Positions 58,400 through 64,000 of a stretch of 64,000 nt of DNA are shown here, in pieces. The position numbers and the translations under genes were made by a program. Under the pieces are notes generated by a model. It ran no database searches. It was not told the DNA's origin and saw only the letters and a program-made list of their open reading frames with translations. Numbering within the stretch: the stretch's first letter is position 1; each line of letters begins with the position of its first letter. The stretch comes from Neisseriaceae bacterium HSC-16F19 (lineage in GTDB: Bacteria; Pseudomonadota; Gammaproteobacteria; Burkholderiales; Neisseriaceae), in the NCBI RefSeq assembly GCF_024171525.1, contig NZ_JALJZY010000012.1:7342-71341 (forward strand), read 5' to 3'.

Positions 58400-59079
58400 G
58401 CCGTCACAGCTGGGGCTTGGCGCCGGAGCTGCAAGACTATCTGCGCCACATCAACGGTGAGGAAGCCGCGGTTTTGGCCGCACTGCGCGCCGAAACCGAA
58501 CGCCACCGCCATGCCAAAATGCCGATTGCGCCGGAGCAGGCGCAAACCCTTGTCTGGCTGGCGGATCTGATCGGCGCCGAGCATTATCTGGAAATCGGCG
58601 TGTTTACCGGTTACAGCAGCACCGCCATGGCGCTGGCCCTGCCCGAACACGGCCGCATCACCGCCTGCGATATCAGCGTTACCTATACCGACATCGCCCG
58701 CCGTTATTGGCAGGCCGCCGGGGTGGCGCACAAAATCGATTTGGTGCTGCAACCGGCGCTCATCACCCTGGATCAGCTTTTGGCGCAAGGCTTGCGCCAT
58801 CATTACGACTTGGCGCTGATCGACGCCGACAAGCCCCCCACCGCCCATTATTTCGAACGCTGTCTGCAACTGGTGCGCCCCGGCGGCCTGATTGCCATCG
58901 ACAATGTTTTGCTCGGCGGCCGCGTCACCCGTGCCGCACAGGCACAGGATGCCCCCAGCGTGGCGCTGATGCAGGCGTTTAATGCCGCACTGGCTGCCGA
59001 CACCCGCGTGCGCGCGCTCACACTGCCGGTGGGCGACGGGCTGACCATCGTTCAAAAACGCCGTACGGAGGCCGTATGA
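58396..59079 (+). CDS. O-methyltransferase (caffeoyl-CoA/catechol type)
   Basis: A 227-residue SAM-dependent methyltransferase_3 family protein. Motif I LEIGVFTGYSS, the ACDIS acidic strand and LIDADKPPTAHYF (metal-binding aspartate) followed by IAIDNVLLGGRV are all characteristic. It starts with GTG overlapping the upstream stop and ends overlapping the ATG of the CpoB-like gene. The three form one operon. Substrate unknown. Confidence 0.9.
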   Translation: MSRHSWGLAPELQDYLRHINGEEAAVLAALRAETERHRHAKMPIAPEQAQTLVWLADLIGAEHYLEIGVFTGYSSTAMALALPEHGRITACDISVTYTDIARRYWQAAGVAHKIDLVLQPALITLDQLLAQGLRHHYDLALIDADKPPTAHYFERCLQLVRPGGLIAIDNVLLGGRVTRAAQAQDAPSVALMQAFNAALAADTRVRALTLPVGDGLTIVQKRRTEAV

Positions 59080-59783
59080 TTTTTGCTATCCGACACTGGG
59101 CCGTTGTCGCGGCCGCCGCCACCCTGAGCGCTTGTGCCGTGGTGGTGCCGCCGCAGGAAAGTCACGCCTTGGCTGACCATACCGACACCCCCGCTGCCGT
59201 ATCCGTGCCGCCCGAAGCGCAAGCTGCGCCGAAGACTGAGGCCGGTGTGGCCGAATTGCGCAACCAGGTGCAGATCTTGCAGCAACAGGTGGCCGAATTG
59301 CAGCAGCAGACTGCCGAGCTGCAACGCCAACACACGGCGCTCAGCCAGATTGTGTCGCTCAACCCGCCCCGCAGCAGCCGCAGCGGCGACAACACGGCCG
59401 CGGCGGGTGAGGGCGGCAGCAGCCGTTTGCAGCAGGCGCGCCAGCAATACGCCGCCGGCCTGTACAGCCAGGCCGTGCGCACCTTGGCGGGCAGCGACGG
59501 CGGCGGTGACGGCAGTGCCGACGCGCAAAACAGCATGTATTTGCTTATGCAAAGCCATTGGCGGCTGAACAATTGCGAGTCGGTGATCAATGTCGGCAAC
59601 CGCTTTGCCAACCGCTTTGCGCGCAATCCGCAGGCTGCCGAGGCGCTGTGGCTGGTGTCGCAATGCCAATGGCGCATGCAGCAGCAGGACATCGCCCGCG
59701 ATACCTGGCGCAAAATCATCCGCACCTATCCCGACAGCGGCGCCGCCAAACGCGCGCAACAGCGTTTGGGTAACGGGCGTTGA
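59076..59783 (+). CDS. CpoB/YbgF-like lipoprotein with coiled coil
   Basis: A 235-residue protein with a lipoprotein-type N-terminus (VVAAAATLSAC, C20). It has a glutamine-rich coiled coil (residues about 58-90, repeats of QQQVAELQQQTAELQRQ) and a C-terminal TPR-like helical region. The layout recalls CpoB (YbgF), which trimerises by its coiled coil and links the Tol system to cell-wall synthesis. No tol-pal genes are adjacent, so the assignment is tentative. Start overlaps the previous stop (ATGA). Confidence 0.65.
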   Translation: MIFAIRHWAVVAAAATLSACAVVVPPQESHALADHTDTPAAVSVPPEAQAAPKTEAGVAELRNQVQILQQQVAELQQQTAELQRQHTALSQIVSLNPPRSSRSGDNTAAAGEGGSSRLQQARQQYAAGLYSQAVRTLAGSDGGGDGSADAQNSMYLLMQSHWRLNNCESVINVGNRFANRFARNPQAAEALWLVSQCQWRMQQQDIARDTWRKIIRTYPDSGAAKRAQQRLGNGR

Positions 59784-59787
59784 GGTT

Positions 59788-59806
59788 TTCAGGCAGCCTG
59801 AAAACG
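59788..59806. terminator. Palindromic DUS pair after the CpoB-like gene
   Basis: GTTTTCAGGCAGCCTGAAAAC, two overlapping inverted uptake sequences. Confidence 0.5.
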
Positions 59807-59828
59807 GTGGAAAACAGGCAAACAAGTT

Positions 59829-59908
59829 GTAGGGTGGGCATTCATGCCCACCATGTTCAGCTGCTAATGATTAAAAAATGATTGGTGGGCATGAATGCCC
59901 ACCCTACA
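59829..59908. repeat. GTAGGGTGGGCATTCATGCC inverted pair
   Basis: Two arms of the GTGGGCATGAATGCCCACC family flank about 30 bp in the gap before purE. Confidence 0.65.
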
Positions 59909-60009
59909 ATATGATCCCCTGCCGCTTTGGCAGTGATACAGAACACAAACACCCGACAAAGGCCGCCGCCGTGCCGCCTTTGTTTTTCATTTTCAAAAAG
60001 GAAACAAAT

Positions 60010-60513
60010 ATGGTTCAAATCGGCATCATTATGGGCAGTAACAGCGATTGGCCGGTGATGGAAGCGGCCGCGCGCATTCTGGCCGAATTTGGTGTGGAAT
60101 ACGAAGCACGCGTGGTATCCGCCCACCGCACCCCCGATTTGATGTTCGAATACGCAGAGCGCGCCCGCGAACGCGGTATTCGGGCGATTATTGCCGGTGC
60201 CGGCGGTGCCGCCCATCTGCCGGGCATGGTGGCCGCCAAAACCACCGTGCCGGTGCTGGGCGTGCCGGTGCCGAGCAAATATTTGCGCGGCGAAGATTCG
60301 CTGTTGTCCATTGTGCAAATGCCCAAAGGGGTGCCGGTGGCCACCTTTGCCATCGGTGAGGCCGGTGCCGCCAATGCCGCCCTGTTTGCCCTCTCCATGC
60401 TTGCCAACCACGATGCCGCCCTGGCGCAAAAACTGGCCGATTTCCGCCAGCGCCAAGAGGCCACGGTGTTGGCGATGGAATTGCCGCCCGTAGAATATAG
60501 CCATTCCAAATAG
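60010..60513 (+). CDS. purE: N5-carboxyaminoimidazole ribonucleotide mutase PurE
   Basis: Class I PurE, which moves the carboxylate of N5-CAIR in purine synthesis; octameric and cytoplasmic. 167 residues from the ATG at 60010 (MVQIGIIMGSNSDWPVMEAA), with AAAGGAAAC upstream. Signatures GSNSDWPVM, SAHRTPD and GAGGAAHLPGM form the active site. The last six codons and the stop (60496-60513) lie inside a Correia-like element, so the C-terminal YSHSK-type tail is element-derived. Confidence 0.95.
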   Translation: MVQIGIIMGSNSDWPVMEAAARILAEFGVEYEARVVSAHRTPDLMFEYAERARERGIRAIIAGAGGAAHLPGMVAAKTTVPVLGVPVPSKYLRGEDSLLSIVQMPKGVPVATFAIGEAGAANAALFALSMLANHDAALAQKLADFRQRQEATVLAMELPPVEYSHSK

Positions 60514-60601
60514 AAATGATACGGCGTTGCTGCGCCTTGCCGTACTATCTGTACTGTCTGCGGCTTGCTGCCTTGTCTCATTTCTATTTGGTTCGGCTAT
60601 A
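60496..60601. mobile_element. Correia-like repeat overlapping the purE 3' end (106 bp)
   Basis: TATAGCCATTCCAAATAGAA to TTCTATTTGGTTCGGCTATA, core as in the other copies. Its termini differ from the others (TATAGCC rather than TATAGTC), with both ends changed in a compensating way. It provides the purE stop codon. Confidence 0.85.
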
Positions 60602-60615
60602 AAAACAGCGGTTTG

Positions 60616-60717
60616 TGTAGGGGCGGATTTTACATCCGCCCTTATCCGTACCACTTCATGTCTGGAAAATCGAATTCGGCCATTTTTACGGGCGGATGTA
60701 AAATCCGCCCCTACACA
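60616..60717. repeat. Complete GTAGGGGCGGATTTTACATC inverted repeat
   Basis: Left arm TGTAGGGGCGGATTTTACAT and right arm ATGTAAAATCCGCCCCTACA flank about 50 bp. The full-length version of the family whose halves occur at 1968, 42772 and 52546. Confidence 0.7.
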
Positions 60718-60751
60718 TGTCGATACGGTTTCAATACCATCTTAAAAAAAA

Positions 60752-60786
60752 CCTTCAGGCAGCCTTTAAGGCTGCCTGAAAAACGT
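60752..60786. terminator. DUS-pair hairpin upstream of the TPR-like gene
   Basis: TTCAGGCAGCC-TTTAA-GGCTGCCTGAA. Confidence 0.6.
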
Positions 60787-60805
60787 ATTCACTCCGAAAG
60801 ACAAT

Positions 60806-61753
60806 ATGAACACATCCACCGACACCCTCCTGCAACAAGCACAACAGGCCGTCAGCCAGGCAGAACATATTTTGGACGAAAGTTTTTGGGACACTGAAGC
60901 GGCCATGGAGCATTACCAGTCGGCGCTGTCCCTGCTGGAAGAGGTATTGCAGGCCGAGCCGCAGCATGACGGGGCTCTGGCATTGCGTTTGGATATCCTG
61001 ATGAGTATGGGGCATCACTATGGCGAAGCCGGTGACGGCCACCGCCGCGATGTGGAGATGATTTCCGACAGCGTTACCGCCCTGTGGCAGCAGTCGCGCG
61101 ATTGTTACGAACGTGCTTTGCAGCTCTATCCGGAGCGCTATGCCGACATCTGCACCGTCTATTTCAACCATTTGGGCGGCCAGGGCGACCAGTTGTTCGG
61201 CTATGGCCAGGATGAGGAGGCATTTGCCTTATTGGAAAAAATGGTCGGCATGCTGCGCCCCGGCATTGCGTGGATGCATTGGGCCACCGACTTTTTGTAC
61301 GATGCGGCCATCTTGATTGGCCGTCATGCAGACGGGCTGGCTGCCCATGATCCGCAGCAGGCTTTTAAGGAATACCATTTGGCCATTGCCGCCTTAATGG
61401 CGGTCAAGCATTCCTCGGCCATGACGGATGTGGCCATGAGCGTGTTGTCCATGTATATACGTGCCTATCAGGCAAATACCGTGCGCCATGCCGACCAATT
61501 GCAGGAGGCGATACGGGTGTTTGAGGAATTGGGGCAGCAATATCCGGAATGCTTGGGCGAGATGTATTACAACCGCGCCTGTATCGCCGCCTTGATGCAG
61601 CAGATGGACGAGGCGGTGCATTATTTGGGCTTGTCGCATCAGGCCGGAGCCTTGCCGCCTATGGAAGAGGTGTTGGCGGATACTGATTTGGCAGCCCTGC
61701 GCGAGACGCCTGAGTATGAGGATTTTGTCGGGTATATTGCCCGTTTGGGATGA
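60806..61753 (+). CDS. Hypothetical protein with TPR-like helices
   Basis: A 315-residue soluble protein made almost wholly of amphipathic helices. TPR-like segments can be picked out around residues 30-60 (MEHYQSALSLLEEVLQAEP), 90-115 (DCYERALQLYPERYADI) and 225-255 (AIRVFEELGQQYPECLGEMY). No signal peptide or catalytic motif. Function unknown; probably a protein-interaction module. Confidence 0.7.
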   Translation: MNTSTDTLLQQAQQAVSQAEHILDESFWDTEAAMEHYQSALSLLEEVLQAEPQHDGALALRLDILMSMGHHYGEAGDGHRRDVEMISDSVTALWQQSRDCYERALQLYPERYADICTVYFNHLGGQGDQLFGYGQDEEAFALLEKMVGMLRPGIAWMHWATDFLYDAAILIGRHADGLAAHDPQQAFKEYHLAIAALMAVKHSSAMTDVAMSVLSMYIRAYQANTVRHADQLQEAIRVFEELGQQYPECLGEMYYNRACIAALMQQMDEAVHYLGLSHQAGALPPMEEVLADTDLAALRETPEYEDFVGYIARLG

Positions 61754-61806
61754 TACCCATTTAAAAAAATTGGACAGGCTTGCTTTATAAAGCGCATTAT
61801 CTTTAA

Positions 61807-61883
61807 CAAGATCCTGCGACTGCGCGCAGGATGACTATAGCCCGTCATTCTGCGCGTAGCGTAGCGGAGTCGCAGAATCTGTT
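61807..61883. repeat. ATCCTGCGACT / GTCATTCTGCG hairpin repeat
   Basis: A full unit of the family that also occurs near 2190, 9340, 30300 and 38250, followed by flanking copies of ATTTAAAAAAATTGG / AATTTATTTTTTAAATGGGT that are themselves inverted. Confidence 0.7.
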
Positions 61884-61938
61884 TTCAGCCAGCTTAATTT
61901 ATTTTTTAAATGGGTATAAGCATGTTCCCAAAAAACCT

Positions 61939-61966
61939 CAGGCAGCCCCCAAAGGCTGCCTGAAAA
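61939..61966 (-). terminator. DUS-pair terminator of the UspA gene
   Basis: TCAGGCAGCC-CCCAAA-GGCTGCCTGA, 16 bp past the gene end on the minus strand. Confidence 0.65.
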
Positions 61967-61981
61967 CTATTCACCGTCTGT

Positions 61982-62455
61982 TCAATCCTCTTCCGGCTCT
62001 TCATCGCTGCGGATCACCAGCAGCGGCAAACGGGTTTCGCGCATCACGGTTTCGGCGAAGCTGCCCATGAGCAAATGCATCAGGCCGCTGCGGCCGTGGG
62101 TGCCGATGACCAAGAGGTCGGCGCCTTGCACCTCGGCATAATCCACCAGCATCTTGGCCATTTCGCGCGCGCCTTTGGTGGCCATCAGCAAATGGCTGGC
62201 AACTTTGTCTTCGCTCAAAGCGGCGCGGGCGGTGGCTACGGCGGCTTCCAGTACGGTATTGCCTTCGGCCAGCGCCGCGGCTTCATAGCTTTCATGTTGC
62301 AAAAATTCCGGTGCCAGCGCCATATACTCGGCCGGATTGGCCACATTGACCAAGGTGAGGCGCGTGCCTTCGTGGCGGGCGAGGGCAATGGCGTGGTTGA
62401 GGGCATTGGCAGAAGTGTGGCTGCCGTCTACGGCTACAAGCAGGTGTTGGTACAT
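61982..62455 (-). CDS. Universal stress protein, UspA family
   Basis: A 157-residue UspA-like protein with the N-terminal strand MYQHLLVAVDGSHTSANAL and the nucleotide-binding loop GTHGRSGLMHLLMGSFAETV (G-2x-G-9x-G-S pattern), so ATP binding is expected. Start MYQHLL at 62455; the longer frame is not UspA-like. The acidic tail SDEEPEED is unusual in amount of charge. Divergent from tcdA. Confidence 0.92.
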   Translation of the reverse strand: MYQHLLVAVDGSHTSANALNHAIALARHEGTRLTLVNVANPAEYMALAPEFLQHESYEAAALAEGNTVLEAAVATARAALSEDKVASHLLMATKGAREMAKMLVDYAEVQGADLLVIGTHGRSGLMHLLMGSFAETVMRETRLPLLVIRSDEEPEED

Positions 62456-62564
62456 AACTTGCCTTTCTGTTGCGTATCGGTTGGAGTGCGGCGCTGCGCA
62501 CGGCATGCAGTATAATACGCTTCGCGCCGGTTTGCGCGTTTTGTTTTTTGGGAGCCCTACCATT

Positions 62565-63341
62565 ATGACCCCGCCGTCTGCCGTATCCAGCCGCCGTTTC
62601 GGCGGCATTGCCCGTTTATACGGCGATTCTGCGCTTGAACGTTTTCAGGCAGCCCATGTGTGCGTGGTGGGTGTGGGCGGGGTCGGCTCGTGGGCGGTGG
62701 AAGCACTGGCGCGCAGTGGGATCGGCACGCTCACGCTGATTGATTTGGACAATGTGGCCGAATCCAATGTCAACCGTCAGCTGCACGCGCTCACCGAGCA
62801 ATTCGGCATGGCCAAGGTGGATGCCTTGGCGGCACGCATCGCGCAAATCAATCCGCATGCCGCCGTGCATTGCATTGAAGATTTTGTTACCGCCGACAAT
62901 GTGGCCGAACTTTTGGGCGGCGGCTGCGATTTTGTGATTGATGCCATCGATCAAGTGCGGGTGAAGGCGGCCATGGCCGATTATTGCGTGCGCCGCAAGC
63001 TGCCCTTGGTGGTCAGCGGCGGCGCCGGCGGCCAGCGCAATCCGGCGCTGATACAGGCAGCGGATTTAAGCCGCGTGACCCACGACCCGCTGCTGGCCAA
63101 TCTGCGCTACACCCTGCGCCGCCGTTACGGCTTTGTCCGCGGCGGTGAAAAAATGGGCGTGCGCTGCATTTATTCCACCGAAAACGTGACCCCGCCGCAA
63201 AGCGGCGAAGCCTGTGCCGCCGATGCCGCCCCGCAGGGATTGTCGTGTGCCGGTTACGGCGCTAGCATGCTGGTGACCGCGGCCTTCGGTTTGCATTGCG
63301 CCACCGCCGCGATAGAGCATTTGGCGGCTGAGGCTGCCTGA
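62565..63341 (+). CDS. tcdA: tRNA threonylcarbamoyladenosine dehydratase TcdA
   Basis: An E1-like (ThiF/MoeB family) enzyme, 258 residues, that cyclises t6A37 to ct6A in tRNA. Start at 62565 (MTPPSAVSSRRFGGIARLYG). ATP-binding GVGGVGSWAVEALARSG, DLDNVAESNVNRQ and the DAIDQVRVKAAM segment are typical of TcdA (CsdL). Membrane-bound in some species; here no clear anchor beyond the C-terminal hydrophobic helix. Confidence 0.93.
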   Translation: MTPPSAVSSRRFGGIARLYGDSALERFQAAHVCVVGVGGVGSWAVEALARSGIGTLTLIDLDNVAESNVNRQLHALTEQFGMAKVDALAARIAQINPHAAVHCIEDFVTADNVAELLGGGCDFVIDAIDQVRVKAAMADYCVRRKLPLVVSGGAGGQRNPALIQAADLSRVTHDPLLANLRYTLRRRYGFVRGGEKMGVRCIYSTENVTPPQSGEACAADAAPQGLSCAGYGASMLVTAAFGLHCATAAIEHLAAEAA

Positions 63342-63375
63342 AAACACTGCACGTCTGTTTACTAAGGAGCGAAAG

Positions 63376-63795
63376 ATGAGCACACCCCAAAAAACGCGCC
63401 TGCACTGGGTTTATCTGGGCGTACGCATGGCCAGCGTGTTGTGGGCTTTGCTTCTGTTGCTGATGATGGCCTTTATTGTGCTGCTGTCCGGCTTGGAAGA
63501 CTGTCTGCTGGGCGGTTCCTGCGTCCATTGGCAGGACATCGGCGTGACCCGGGTTATGATCTGGCTGCATGTACTCGTGGCCGCGGTGCTGCTGGTACCG
63601 CACAGCCTGTTGCGCCGCGGCGGCCAAACCGTGCTGGTATTGTGGCTGTTTTTGAGCGCCCTGGCCTTGCTGATTGCCGGGGTCTTTATCCTTGAAGGCG
63701 ACGCCGCGGCCTGGCTGCTGTGGCTGCCCAGTCCGGCGGTGGCGGTGGTTAACGGCCTGTTGTTGCGGCATTTCAGCCGCGGCCAGGCTGCCTGA
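63376..63795 (+). CDS. Small integral membrane protein
   Basis: A 139-residue protein with about four transmembrane helices (residues 18-40, 58-78, 84-108, 112-130) and a short loop with two cysteines (EDCLLGGSCVHW) on one face. AAGGAGCGAAAG precedes the ATG. Function unknown. Confidence 0.75.
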   Translation: MSTPQKTRLHWVYLGVRMASVLWALLLLLMMAFIVLLSGLEDCLLGGSCVHWQDIGVTRVMIWLHVLVAAVLLVPHSLLRRGGQTVLVLWLFLSALALLIAGVFILEGDAAAWLLWLPSPAVAVVNGLLLRHFSRGQAA

Positions 63796-63819
63796 AAACA
63801 CCGTTACGGAAGTTTGCCC

Positions 63820-63942
63820 ATGTTTGCCCGCACTCTGGATTGGCCGCCCGTCGGCGTATTGCATACCCAAGGGCGGCGCCGTTATTGGGAAGCCGAATGG
63901 CTATTGGTACAACCTGATAACATCCTTTACATCACACCCTAA
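63820..63942 (+). CDS. Possible 40-residue protein
   Basis: A 40-codon frame, MFARTLDWPPVGVLHTQGRR then YWEAEWLLVQPDNILYITP, after a weak GGAAG site. Unrecognised. It precedes the last partial gene, so it may be a small coupled gene or leader. Confidence is low because of its size. Confidence 0.35.
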   Translation: MFARTLDWPPVGVLHTQGRRRYWEAEWLLVQPDNILYITP

Positions 63943-63995
63943 AGACATCGTTTACACCGACAATACCGGTATGACCTTACAAGGAGGAAATACCG

Positions 63996-64000
63996 ATGCC
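63996..64000 (+). CDS. Start of a gene cut by the window end
   Basis: ATG at 63996 with a near-ideal upstream AAGGAGGAAATACC. Only the first codons are visible, so no function can be given. Confidence 0.5.

Overview
The window comes from a Gram-negative bacterium of the family Neisseriaceae, outside the meningococcus/gonococcus group. The main evidence is the very frequent 12-mer AGGCTGCCTGAA (both strands, often paired as terminator hairpins). This is the DNA uptake sequence (DUS) dialect described for Simonsiella-like neisserial lineages. Other support comes from Correia-type repeats, a NadR/FarR-HpaC gene pair, and housekeeping proteins (MnmG, Fba, DnaE, IleS, TypA, PrfC, malate synthase G) of beta-proteobacterial type. 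Base composition is roughly 55-60% GC with a few AT-rich islands. Species is not assigned.

Layout. 1-5.1 kb: mnmG, a TauE-type exporter, class II aldolase and a methyltransferase. 5.1-6.2 kb: flavin reductase and MarR regulator pair (NadR/FarR type). 6.4-16.4 kb: a dispersed iron-sulfur cluster (isc) locus read on the minus strand in the order iscR, iscS, iscU, iscA, hscB, hscA, fdx, iscX. It is interrupted between iscS and iscU by a VapBC pair, an orphan antitoxin, an exported protein and an AT-rich lipoprotein, and near hscB by a divergent arfA. 16.9-21.4 kb: malate synthase G, PgeF and Mpl. 21.5-27.0 kb: a complete type II-C CRISPR-Cas locus (minus-strand tracrRNA, cas9, cas1, cas2, and an array of nine 30-bp spacers). 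27-41 kb: cold-shock protein, CsbD, DUF1328, Uup, a thioredoxin-like protein, an EEP-family protein, an FNR-box-preceded bacteriohemerythrin, PrfC, an aminotransferase, LD-carboxypeptidase, GIY-YIG, RDD, MiaA and a cysteine-free sirtuin. 41-53 kb: rhodanese lipoprotein, SUKH-domain protein, TypA, Mn-type superoxide dismutase, fRMsr, a methyltransferase, IleS and a lipoprotein. 53-64 kb: DnaE, an IS110-family insertion sequence, O-methyltransferase, CpoB-like protein, PurE, UspA, TcdA and small membrane proteins.

The most interesting region is the CRISPR locus. It carries DUS copies of a different dialect (AGGCCGTCTGAA) from the host, which suggests import from another Neisseria. Its tracrRNA appears to have an additional small GAAA-loop hairpin before the terminator stem. 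The cas9 segment for the PAM-interacting domain is a sharply bounded AT-rich patch, as expected for a domain swap. Each repeat carries an extended -10 box, so each crRNA can be transcribed from its own promoter.

Intergenic DNA is unusually rich in small repeats. There are seven Correia-like elements with diverged ends (one supplies the purE stop codon, one abuts iscR), a 413-bp element with 17-bp terminal inverted repeats and a truncated second copy, a 162-bp inverted-repeat element, a 166-bp MITE-like element, and several hairpin repeat families that recur in clusters. No tRNA or rRNA gene was recognised.
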